DNA of 64,000 bases from Lachnospiraceae bacterium JC7. Lineage in GTDB: Bacteria; Bacillota; Clostridia; Lachnospirales; Lachnospiraceae. The notes below the pieces were generated by a model. That model was not told the origin of the DNA, ran no database searches, and saw only the letters and a program-made list of their open reading frames with translations. The position numbers and the translations under genes are program-made. Of this stretch, positions 41,321-48,913 are shown piece by piece. Every line of letters starts with the position of its first letter. The stretch's first letter is position 1. Location: the NCBI GenBank assembly GCA_000513555.1, contig ALYD01000004.1, positions 101,066-165,065 on the forward strand, read 5' to 3'.

Positions 41321-42460
41321 ATGATACTTATCAAAAACGGTCATGTTATAGATCCACTGAACGATATTGATGAAGTTACCGACGTACTGGTAGACGGATC
41401 TCGTATCGAAAAGATCGGAAAAGATCTTCCTGGGTATGACTACAACACAGTTGATGCTACAGGATGCATCGTTACACCTGGACTTGTTGATCATCATGCA
41501 CACATCTGGCCTCTTGCAAACATCGGTCTTCCGGCTGCTTCAGCCTGCTTCGGTGCAGGTGTTACTACAGTAGTTGATGCCGGATCAAGCGGACCTGCTA
41601 CATATCATATGTACAGACCTTATCTTGATCTCGAGAAGGTTCGTGTAAAGGCATATCTCAATGTCTGCACAACAGGTCTTGCATCACTGCCTACACCTGA
41701 GGACATCGCTCCTGATCACATCAGTGAAGCAAAGATCATGGATTGCTTCGACAAGTATGGTGACGAACTTCTCGGTCTTAAGATAAGAACCAGTAAGTTC
41801 ATCGTAAAGGACATGGGATTTGAGCCTCTCAAGAAAACCATCAGCATAGCAGAGAAGCTTGGTGTTTCCATCATGGTTCACTCAACAGACCCTGCCGGAG
41901 AGTTCTCAGAGCTCCTTGAGCTTCTTAGACCGGGTGATGTTCTTACTCACATGTATATGAACAAGGGTTCAAACCTCATAAGTGACGGAAAGGTTCTTGA
42001 AGCTGCATTTAAAGCAAGAGAAAGAGGAATTCTCTTCGAGGCTGCGGATGCACGTGAGCATTTCGGACTGGATGTTGCTGAGACTGCTATCGCACAGGGA
42101 TTCCTTCCTGATTTCATCGCTACAGATCTTACACATCTCAGCATGCACTTACGCCCTACTTCCTTCAATATGGCTATGCAGATCTCCAAGTACACAGCAC
42201 TTGGCATAAGTCTGAAGGATGCCATAAAGATGGCTACAGTAAATCCTGCAAAGCACATGGGAATGCTTGATAAGATAGGTTCTCTTACAGTTGGACATCC
42301 GGCTGATATCGCCGTATTCAGACCTGTTGAGAAGGAAAATGTCTTTGGAGACCGTCCATTCGGAAATCCTGATCAAAAGACAGTAACAGGCAACCTTGTA
42401 TATCAGAATGTTCTTACCATAAAGGATGGTGAGATGGTTCACAGAGATGTGACATTCTAA
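41321..42460 (+). CDS. Amidohydrolase-superfamily metal-dependent hydrolase
   Basis: 379 aa. Binuclear metal-site residues are all identifiable: HxH at His59/His61 (DHHAHIWP), carboxylated Lys154 (LLGLKIRTSKF), His187 (MVHSTDP), His210 (LTHMYMNKGSN) and Asp269 (ATDLTHLSMH). The flanking N/C-terminal beta domain (ILIKNGHVIDPLND...GHPADIAVF) is that of the dihydroorotase/deacetylase-like branch often called EF_0837/AHA_3915-type. It should open a cyclic amide or remove an acyl/carbamoyl group from an acidic substrate. It diverges from the DASS carrier and shares its operator, so the substrate may be what that carrier imports. SD AGAAAGGA. Confidence 0.88.
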   Translation: MILIKNGHVIDPLNDIDEVTDVLVDGSRIEKIGKDLPGYDYNTVDATGCIVTPGLVDHHAHIWPLANIGLPAASACFGAGVTTVVDAGSSGPATYHMYRPYLDLEKVRVKAYLNVCTTGLASLPTPEDIAPDHISEAKIMDCFDKYGDELLGLKIRTSKFIVKDMGFEPLKKTISIAEKLGVSIMVHSTDPAGEFSELLELLRPGDVLTHMYMNKGSNLISDGKVLEAAFKARERGILFEAADAREHFGLDVAETAIAQGFLPDFIATDLTHLSMHLRPTSFNMAMQISKYTALGISLKDAIKMATVNPAKHMGMLDKIGSLTVGHPADIAVFRPVEKENVFGDRPFGNPDQKTVTGNLVYQNVLTIKDGEMVHRDVTF

Positions 42461-42466
42461 AATATA

Positions 42467-42574
42467 TCAGTATTTCTTTAGAAATGCTGATGCCGCCCAG
42501 CCGGCGAGGCTGGTTTCACCCTTAGGTGAAATCAAACGAAAATGCCTGCGCGAAGCGCATTTAATGGCATTTTC
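42467..42574. other. Four adjacent hairpins downstream of amidohydrolase
   Basis: Hairpins follow each other with almost no gaps: 42467-42490 (TCAGTATTTC with GAAATGCTGA), 42497-42513 (CCAGCC/GGCTGG), 42514-42531 (TTTCACC/GGTGAAA) and 42538-42574 (GAAAATGCC/GGCATTTTC, enclosing TGCGC/GCGCA). The stems are perfect or wobble only. It starts 6 nt after the stop codon and precedes the terminator. It resembles a folded 3'-UTR RNA, a small ncRNA or a palindromic element; no known family recognised. Confidence 0.55.
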
Positions 42575-42620
42575 TCCTTTTTCACCAGACGATCACATAT
42601 TTTTGCAACATAAGACAAGG

Positions 42621-42655
42621 CAGAGGCCCTTCGGGATCATCCCGAAGGGCCTCTG
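42621..42655. terminator. Strong bidirectional terminator
   Basis: Perfect 16-bp stem CAGAGGCCCTTCGGGA (42621-42636) with 42640-42655, loop TCA, followed by TCTTTCACTTT on the + side. It lies between the convergent amidohydrolase and GltS-type genes. Confidence 0.92.
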
Positions 42656-42664
42656 TCTTTCACT

Positions 42665-43984
42665 TTACTTTGTTTCTCTGAATATATATGCCAGCACGGC
42701 TGATACTACAGCAATTCCGAGACCTACACCCGCAACGATATAGGTTCCGGTAACTGCATTGGCAGCGATCCACATAGGAGCGAGACCTACGAAAACATCC
42801 TTCCATGACATGATGGTAGAGTACATTCCGTGAGTATCACCTGCCTCTGATTTTGTATCCGGGTCCACAGCTCTTACGAGAGCAAGTCCGGTTGATGTAT
42901 TACCTGTGGCAGCACCTACAGCCATACAGCATTTCTCAAACCACTCTTCCTTGAAGAAAAGCTTTGACAGGAAGAGTATAACAAGTATAGACACCAGGCT
43001 GAGAACCAGAGTGTAAATAAGGAGCGGAACGATATAGGTTCCTACCAGCTTCAGGTTAAGAGTAGCCATGGCCGAAAAAACAACGATCTCAAGCATGAAT
43101 CCCGCGATCTGCTTAAGCGCCTTTATATCTGCAAGATAATCAAGCTTCAGCTTCACAAGAACGAACCATACTATGACACCGCCTACGATTCCATGAAGAA
43201 CACTTGGCATACTCTTAAAAAGCTCGATGTAAGTACCGAGGAACTTAAATAGATTCTTTCCGATTAAAACAGAAAGAAGAAGCCATGCGAACTGAAGAGC
43301 GAGATGGTTAATGCTTATGGATGACACAACTGTTCTGCCTATAGGTGATCGTTTTTCTTCAGGAAGCTTTCCATGATAAATATACTCCGGTTGTTTACCT
43401 GGCTCCTTTACATAGCTTCCCCATCCTTTTCTGATTCCGATATTTACAAGTATCATTCCGCCTGTCATTGCTATGATGAGACCAAAGGTAGAAAGAACTG
43501 CTCCGATGGAAAGAGCTCCGTCTATACCGAGAGTCTCAAACTGTGTACCGGCAGCGGCTGCTGTGCCGTGTCCCCCGTGGAATGCAAAAACGCCCATGAC
43601 ACCCCAGCCTTCCGGAAGACCTGTCCAGATGTTTTTCAGCAGAAAACCAAGCAGTACACCTACACCCATCTGTAAACCGTATGCAGTCATGGTGATAAAG
43701 GAGTACTCAAGGTATCCCTTTACTCTTTCCTTTCCTATACTGACACCGAATACCATAGCAGCAAGTATGATGTCAATGAGTATGCCCGGCAGGCTACTGT
43801 AGCTTTCAGGAACTTCTATGATATTCAGGCATTGCTGTCCAAGTATGAGCAGGATAAGTCCGCCTATAAGTGAGGTCGGGAAAAACAGCTTCTGGAATAT
43901 CTTCACTCTCTCCCGGAGAAAGAAGCCTATAAGCATAAAAAGCGACATGATCATAAGATCATTTTTGAATTCTGACAGTGTCAC
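42665..43984 (-). CDS. gltS: GltS-type sodium:glutamate symporter
   Basis: 439 aa from a GTG start (GAGG 7 nt upstream). About eleven or twelve helices in two inverted halves, with GltS features such as GVMGVFAFHGGHGTAAAAGTQFE and GAATGNTSTGLALVRAVDPDTKSEA. GltS carries L-/D-glutamate with Na+, and close relatives may take other acidic compounds. It lies downstream of the hydroxyacid dehydrogenase and RraA-like genes on the same strand, so it probably serves the same pathway. The 288-bp upstream gap carries two perfect 13-bp inverted repeats. Confidence 0.9.
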   Translation of the reverse strand: MTLSEFKNDLMIMSLFMLIGFFLRERVKIFQKLFFPTSLIGGLILLILGQQCLNIIEVPESYSSLPGILIDIILAAMVFGVSIGKERVKGYLEYSFITMTAYGLQMGVGVLLGFLLKNIWTGLPEGWGVMGVFAFHGGHGTAAAAGTQFETLGIDGALSIGAVLSTFGLIIAMTGGMILVNIGIRKGWGSYVKEPGKQPEYIYHGKLPEEKRSPIGRTVVSSISINHLALQFAWLLLSVLIGKNLFKFLGTYIELFKSMPSVLHGIVGGVIVWFVLVKLKLDYLADIKALKQIAGFMLEIVVFSAMATLNLKLVGTYIVPLLIYTLVLSLVSILVILFLSKLFFKEEWFEKCCMAVGAATGNTSTGLALVRAVDPDTKSEAGDTHGMYSTIMSWKDVFVGLAPMWIAANAVTGTYIVAGVGLGIAVVSAVLAYIFRETK

Positions 43985-44142
43985 GACGATACCTCATTAT
44001 TTTTTAATTTGCAGATATAGGAACGTATCTCTCAGGCGTTCCACCCGTATTACTTAAATTATAGAGAGCATCATAAATTCCAGCTATCGCTTATCCATAC
44101 ACACAAATGGTAGTTGGAACTATGACACATATATCAAAAGAA

Positions 44143-44181
44143 CTTTTTGTCACAGAATCTGCTGCTTACTGTGACAAAAAG
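44143..44181. promoter_or_regulatory. Perfect 13-bp inverted repeat upstream of gltS
   Basis: CTTTTTGTCACAG (44143-44155) and CTGTGACAAAAAG (44169-44181), 13-nt spacer. The arms have T-runs on the wrong side for a terminator, so a protein site or a leader hairpin is more likely. It lies 159 nt upstream of the gltS start. Confidence 0.5.
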
Positions 44182-44212
44182 TCGAATTAATCGGAGGAAA
44201 CTCCTTATTCAT

Positions 44213-44252
44213 AACAACATATCCGAATTATAGGGGGAACGGATATGTTGTT
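44213..44252. promoter_or_regulatory. Perfect 13-bp inverted repeat after the dehydrogenase gene
   Basis: AACAACATATCCG (44213-44225) and CGGATATGTTGTT (44240-44252) with a 14-nt loop, 20 nt after the dehydrogenase stop codon. No U-tract follows on the - strand, so it may be an mRNA-stabilising or processing hairpin rather than a terminator. Confidence 0.5.
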
Positions 44253-44272
44253 ACCTGTTAATCTAATGATGA

Positions 44273-45301
44273 TTAGAAATCAAACATTCCTGCCTTCTTT
44301 GTATCAGGCACGAAAGTATCATCATATGTCTTCGCTGTCTCGTAGTCAACATCATTGATTGGCCATGTAGGAGTCTTTCCTTCATAAACCTCGTTTACGC
44401 CCATAGCTGAGAAGTATGATGCTCTGTGAGCAGCCTCTACTGTATTACCACCGATATGAGGATAGATGATAACATTATCAAGAGTAAGAAGTGGATTAGC
44501 AGGATCTACAGGCTCTTTTCTGATAGCATCAAGACCTGCACCGGCGATAACACCGTTCTTGCATGCCTCGTAGAGATCCTCCTCAACAACGATAGCACCA
44601 CGTGCTGTGTTGATAAGGAAAGCATCCGGCTTCATCATCTTGAGTCTTTCCATGTTTACCATGTTCTTTGTAACAGATGTTGCAGGGCAGTGTAATGATA
44701 CATAATCACACTCCTTGAAGATTCTGTCAAGGTCACGTGTAACCTCTACACCCTCAGGGAAATCCTTTACAGGCTTGTATGGATCGTAACAGATAACGTT
44801 CATCTCAAGTGCAAGAGCTCTCTTTGCTACTCTGCTACCGATGTTTCCGCATCCGATGATACCGAGTGTCTTTCCGTTTACAGTGTTCTTCTTAAGCTTA
44901 AGCTTTGCTGTATAGAAATCATCAACCCATGTCTTTCTGAGCTTGATAACGTTACGGCTGCACTCAAGGATGAGCATGATAGCAGTCTCTGCAACAGATG
45001 TGCTGTTTGCAACAGGAGCGTAAAGAGCCTGAACATTGTTATCATGACAAGCCTTAACATCAAGAGCGTCGAAACCTGCACCGTGTCTTACGATAACCTT
45101 GAGGTTAGGATTTGACTCGATTACTTCTCTTGTGATAGGAGTGATACGAACGATCATTGCATCCGGCTGATGCTCCTTCATATCTGCAAGAACATCCTCT
45201 GTCTCGAAGCCTCTTCCCTTGATGATTGTGTGTCCTGCCTTCTCAAGAAGCTCTCTTCCCTCTTCCATGATTTCCTGTGGTAATAATACTTTCCAACCCA
45301 T
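44273..45301 (-). CDS. D-isomer-specific 2-hydroxyacid dehydrogenase (phosphoglycerate-dehydrogenase-like)
   Basis: 342 aa from ATG at 45301 (GGAGG 8 nt upstream; in-frame TTG five codons earlier rejected). Rossmann NAD site LGIIGCGNIGSRVAKRAL with Asp at the end of strand 2 (ICYDPYK). Catalytic Arg in INTARGAIVVEEDL, Glu in GLDAIRKEPV and His in YPHIGGNT. No C-terminal ACT domain, so it is not a classical serine-pathway SerA. It likely oxidises or reduces a 2-hydroxy/2-keto acid made in this pathway. Follows the RraA-like gene by 128 bp on the same strand. Confidence 0.92.
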   Translation of the reverse strand: MGWKVLLPQEIMEEGRELLEKAGHTIIKGRGFETEDVLADMKEHQPDAMIVRITPITREVIESNPNLKVIVRHGAGFDALDVKACHDNNVQALYAPVANSTSVAETAIMLILECSRNVIKLRKTWVDDFYTAKLKLKKNTVNGKTLGIIGCGNIGSRVAKRALALEMNVICYDPYKPVKDFPEGVEVTRDLDRIFKECDYVSLHCPATSVTKNMVNMERLKMMKPDAFLINTARGAIVVEEDLYEACKNGVIAGAGLDAIRKEPVDPANPLLTLDNVIIYPHIGGNTVEAAHRASYFSAMGVNEVYEGKTPTWPINDVDYETAKTYDDTFVPDTKKAGMFDF

Positions 45302-45360
45302 GACGGTTTCCTCCAATATATTTTTGATAATGTTTATTTATATGATTTATTTTTCATGAA

Positions 45361-45392
45361 TGATGCAGTCTTGATCTTTCAGAGCTGCATCA
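45361..45392. repeat. Hairpin between RraA-like and dehydrogenase genes
   Basis: TGATGCAG (45361-45368) pairs with CTGCATCA (45385-45392) with a 16-nt loop. On the - strand no U-tract follows, so it may be a processing or stabilising element within one transcript. Confidence 0.5.
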
Positions 45393-45429
45393 TCCGGTAT
45401 ATTTGCTATTAATATGATCTTTTTAATGT

Positions 45430-46131
45430 TTATGCTCTGTAAACATCGTCGATGATCTCGAAGTCCTTTGCCTCAAGTGACTTCTGAACCCAGTCTCTGT
45501 TGATTCTGTGCTCAAGTGTTGCAGGGATCTTTGCCTGATCCTTTGCCTTGAACTCCTGTGCATCCTTAAGGATAACAGCTGCGTCCTTACGTGGGATGCA
45601 GATAACTCCATCAGGATCAGCAAGGATGATATCACCAGGATTTACGCTTACGCCGCCGCATGCGATAGGAACGTTAACTTCTCCCGGTCCCTCCTTGTAT
45701 GGGCCTCCAGGTGTTGTTCCTGTAGCATAGATAGGGAAATCCCATGAACCCATGGAACCGATATCTCTGATAGGTCCGTCAAGAACGATTCCTGCGATCT
45801 TCTTCTCATATCTGAGCCATGTCATCATGACCTCACCCATGAGAGCTCTTGTTGTATCCTCTTCGTTAGATACTACAAGTACATCGCCTTCCTGGCAGTA
45901 GTTAAGAGCTGCATGTAATGCGAGGTTGTCGCCTGCTCTGCACTTTACTGTAAATGCAGGTCCTACCATACATTCATCCTTAGGACTGCTCATAAGATGA
46001 ATTCTTGGGTTCATCGCACAGTTTCTTCCCATGCAATCTGCTGTATTTGATGCAGGGATCTCCTTGAACTGCATCATGATATCGTGATCAGGCATCTCTC
46101 TTTTGAGATAGATTCTCTTACCTACTGACAT
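45430..46131 (-). CDS. RraA-like aldolase/decarboxylase-family protein
   Basis: 233 aa from ATG at 46131 (AAAGGAG upstream; a longer frame has no SD). RraA/HMG-aldolase fold: IPASNTADCMGRN, GPAFTVKC, MGEVMMTWLRYEKKIAGIVLDGPIRD (the conserved G-x-x-x...R and D residues for Mg2+ and pyruvate binding), and GDIILADPDGVICIP. Members cleave 4-hydroxy-4-methyl-2-oxoglutarate or 4-carboxy-4-hydroxy-2-oxoadipate, or decarboxylate oxaloacetate. The name does not imply RNase E regulation. As first gene of a unit with a 2-hydroxyacid dehydrogenase, opposite a LysR regulator, a catabolic aldolase is likely. Confidence 0.88.
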   Translation of the reverse strand: MSVGKRIYLKREMPDHDIMMQFKEIPASNTADCMGRNCAMNPRIHLMSSPKDECMVGPAFTVKCRAGDNLALHAALNYCQEGDVLVVSNEEDTTRALMGEVMMTWLRYEKKIAGIVLDGPIRDIGSMGSWDFPIYATGTTPGGPYKEGPGEVNVPIACGGVSVNPGDIILADPDGVICIPRKDAAVILKDAQEFKAKDQAKIPATLEHRINRDWVQKSLEAKDFEIIDDVYRA

Positions 46132-46269
46132 TGTTTTTCTCCTTTGAATAGTTATTTGATGATGTCCATGACAAGAAGAATCAATTCTGTATATCTGCAA
46201 AAATAATTTTCTTTTTGTCTCAGACGTTATCTTGTTTCTTTCGATGGTCTTATGATAGAATACTCCGGT

Positions 46270-46308
46270 AACAAAGTGAAACAGTGTATTTTTGTATTTG
46301 CAACAAAA
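46270..46308. promoter_or_regulatory. Copy 2 of shared 39-bp LysR-type operator
   Basis: Begins AACAAAGTGAAACAGTG and ends CAACAAAA, followed by TTTATTTGTGG, an almost perfect partner for CAACAAA. It lies between the RraA-like and lysR starts, 20 bp from the lysR ATG, where it could control both genes. Confidence 0.75.
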
Positions 46309-46328
46309 TTTATTTGTGGGAGTTGACC

Positions 46329-47357
46329 ATGGATCTACAGAGCTTTTACTACTTTCAGGAAGTAGCCAAGGATTTAAACATTACCAAAACTGCCAACAGG
46401 CTTTTCATTTCACAGCAGACACTAAGTAACCATATCAAGCGTCTCGAAGATTATTTTGATACGCCCCTTCTTCACAGAAAGCCGAAGCTTTCCCTTACCT
46501 ATGCGGGAGAGTTTGTACTTTCTTTCTCGAACTTCGTTTCAAATAAAGAAAGAAACCTGAATGATGTCATGATGGACATAAGAAATGTAGATAAGGGTCT
46601 TCTTCGTTTCGGAGCCAGTGTTATGCGTACCAGCCTTGTACTGTCGCATATTCTGGAATTATTCTCAGAGAAATTCCCCAAGGTGGAGCTTCGTATCTCG
46701 AATCTGAACTCACAGCTGTGTTTGAATTCCATTCTGAACGGTACTCTGGATCTTGCACTGGTACTTTTTCACAGGAACGGTGAAAAGAATTTTGATAAGG
46801 AACTTAATTACATACATCTGATCGATGAGGAGATCTATCTTTGCGTGACCGATGGTCTTCTTGAAAAATATTATGGTAAAGACGCAAAGGAATTGAAGAA
46901 GAGATCAAAAGAAGGTGCACGCCTTGAGAATTTCTCCAGACTTCCCTTTGCCATGCTTAACAATCACATGGGAAGAACCATTGATTTCTGTTTCAATGAA
47001 GCAGGCTTTACACCTAAGGTCAGAGCTCTCAGCAGTAATCTTCAGATCACTTCCACCTTCGGAGTACGCGGACTTGCCGCATGTTTTGTTTCCAAATCCA
47101 GCGTACTTACATATATTTCAGACTTCAAACGGGATGATATCAACTTCTTCCCTCTTCTTCTGGACAATGAGGTCCTTTGCCAGAAGTGTTATCTCATACA
47201 CAGAAAAGACCGCTATCTGTCACAGTATACAAAGATGTTCTCTGAACTGCTCATAAAGTTCTTTACTTACATCGGCAGGCTTTCCATGGATGAGATCATA
47301 CATGAAGAAGGTCTCAGCGGATTACATGAATATCTGGCTTCAGAGACTGAAATTTAA
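46329..47357 (+). CDS. LysR-family transcriptional regulator
   Basis: 342 aa from ATG at 46329 (GGGAG 6 nt upstream). N-terminal winged HTH (MDLQSFYYFQEVAKDLNITKTANRLFISQQTLSNHIKRLEDY region, about 1-60), then a linker helix and a periplasmic-binding-protein-like effector domain (about 90-300). It is divergent from the RraA-like gene. Copies of a 39-bp sequence occur in its own promoter and in the DASS/amidohydrolase promoter, so it probably regulates both, with its effector being the pathway substrate or an intermediate. About 40 aa longer than usual at the C-terminus. Confidence 0.93.
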   Translation: MDLQSFYYFQEVAKDLNITKTANRLFISQQTLSNHIKRLEDYFDTPLLHRKPKLSLTYAGEFVLSFSNFVSNKERNLNDVMMDIRNVDKGLLRFGASVMRTSLVLSHILELFSEKFPKVELRISNLNSQLCLNSILNGTLDLALVLFHRNGEKNFDKELNYIHLIDEEIYLCVTDGLLEKYYGKDAKELKKRSKEGARLENFSRLPFAMLNNHMGRTIDFCFNEAGFTPKVRALSSNLQITSTFGVRGLAACFVSKSSVLTYISDFKRDDINFFPLLLDNEVLCQKCYLIHRKDRYLSQYTKMFSELLIKFFTYIGRLSMDEIIHEEGLSGLHEYLASETEI

Positions 47358-47367
47358 AAACTAAAAT

Positions 47368-47412
47368 AAGGAACCGGAATGATATGAAACTATCATCCGA
47401 TTCCTTTTTTAT
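47368..47412 (+). terminator. Terminator of lysR
   Basis: AAGGAACCGGAATGAT pairs with ATCATCCGATTCCTT (one mismatch), then a T6 run. Confidence 0.9.
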
Positions 47413-47471
47413 TTCATTCAGTGCAATATAGAAATGATGTTAATAGCGATCAACACTCGCTTACTATCATA

Positions 47472-48557
47472 TCACTTTTTATACACCTTTATGGTCTCTG
47501 TGATCCTTTCCGCCGGCCTGTTAAGCTTCTGAAGAGACTCACCTTTATTGATGGTGTCAATGATGGCTGCGATATACCGTTCCATGTTGATACTGAAATA
47601 GTATTCCTTTTCCAGTAACTCCTTTTTCTGGATGATAAGATTTGTGGTGAAGATCCTGTCGAAATAACCTTTTTCATAGGCTTCGTCAAATTTTTCAAGT
47701 CCTCTTGAAAACAGTCCGAAGGTTGCGAAAATAAAAACTCTTTTGGCTCCCCTGCTCTTTAACTGACATACAACATCCAGCATACTTCCGCCGGAATCTA
47801 TCATATCGTCTACGATTATCACATCCATTCCCGTGATATCTCCGCCGCAGAAATCATGTGCCACTATAGGATTGGTCCCGTTGACTATGATTGAATAATC
47901 TCTTCTCTTATAAAACATACCGATATTTACGCCGAAAAGAGAAGCAAGAAAAACGACCCTCTCCGTTGCTCCCTCATCAGGAGCTATGAACATAAGATGT
48001 TCCTTATCGATTTGTATATCCTCATATTCTGTAAGAAAGCCCTGAGTGAACTGCAGAGCCGGTGAAATATTCTCTATTCCGTTAAGAGGGACCACATTGG
48101 CCATTCGCGGATCATGGGCATCAAAGGTGATAACATTATGTACCCCCATAACTTCAAGCTCTCTCAGCATGACCGCACAGTCAAGTGATTCTCTCATGGT
48201 CTTTCTGTGCTGTCTGCTTTCATAGAGAAACGGCATGATGACATTGATCCTTGAAGCTTTGCCGTTACATGCGGCTATGATCCTTTTCAGGTCCTGATAG
48301 TGATCATCCGGTGACATGCGATTGGCGCTTCCATCCATCTGATAAGTGATGGTGTTGTTGCAGACATCCACCATGATATAGACATCCTTATCTCTTACCG
48401 AACCATCCAGTATCCCCTTTGCTTCACCACTGTTGAATCTGGGACACTTACAGGGTATGAAAAAGCTCTCGCCTCTCCAGCTCTGAAGTATCCTATCGAC
48501 CTTCTGTCCCGTAGATATAGCCGATTCCAATGCTATAAGCCCGATCTTTTGTGCCAT
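47472..48557 (-). CDS. prs: Ribose-phosphate pyrophosphokinase (PRPP synthetase), long form
   Basis: 361 aa, SD GGAGGAAAAGG. Makes PRPP from ribose 5-phosphate and ATP. Motifs: MPFLYESRQHRKTMRESLDCAVMLRELE region (the flexible loop), FDAHDP metal site, and PRPP-binding MDVIIVDDMIDSGGSM. It is about 45 residues longer than the usual 315-aa enzyme, with insertions near residues 60-90 and a C-terminal extension. This longer type is known among Clostridia. A normal short prs may exist elsewhere in the genome. Confidence 0.9.
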   Translation of the reverse strand: MAQKIGLIALESAISTGQKVDRILQSWRGESFFIPCKCPRFNSGEAKGILDGSVRDKDVYIMVDVCNNTITYQMDGSANRMSPDDHYQDLKRIIAACNGKASRINVIMPFLYESRQHRKTMRESLDCAVMLRELEVMGVHNVITFDAHDPRMANVVPLNGIENISPALQFTQGFLTEYEDIQIDKEHLMFIAPDEGATERVVFLASLFGVNIGMFYKRRDYSIIVNGTNPIVAHDFCGGDITGMDVIIVDDMIDSGGSMLDVVCQLKSRGAKRVFIFATFGLFSRGLEKFDEAYEKGYFDRIFTTNLIIQKKELLEKEYYFSINMERYIAAIIDTINKGESLQKLNRPAERITETIKVYKK

Positions 48558-48913
48558 ACCTTTTCCTCCCCAAAAACAGAATATAGTGACTTACCTGTTA
48601 AACTATAAGAGTCTGTTCTTTTTAGTTGTCGAAAACAAAATAGGTGACTTCTCCGTCTTCTGTTGTTGTTACACCGATTCCCCACACCTGAATATAAACA
48701 GTCGAATCATCATAGCTGACATAATGCTTTTCTGCCTTTCAGATACCTTGAAATTATTTGATCAGATATTTCCGAAGACAAGCTGAAAAGAAGCCTTAGG
48801 AAAGCCCATACCCTATAGATATCCACTTATTTTTCGTCAAAAGCTGTTTCAAATATAAGCTTTATTTCCGGTCGATAATTATATATAAGATATGAATGTC
48901 AAAAATCCATATA
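48558..48913. other. Intergenic 356 bp with a gene remnant
   Basis: Between prs and cysE starts/ends. It holds the coding remnant at 48622-48738 and otherwise AT-rich sequence. No strong terminator for cysE was seen. Confidence 0.5.
48622..48738 (-). pseudogene. C-terminal remnant of an unknown gene
   Basis: Open from just after a TGA to a TAA (about 38 codons, no start codon). The translation KAEKHYVSYDDSTVYIQVWG, then GIGVTTTEDGEV, looks like a beta-rich secreted-domain end. Upstream the frame is broken by more stops. Probably a decayed gene. Confidence 0.45.

Noticed and set aside
42490..42575. tRNA gene suggested by a cloverleaf-like run of hairpins
   Set aside because: No acceptor stem closing the set, no GTTC-type T-loop, no anticodon arm of 5+7 bases; kept as a structured element only.
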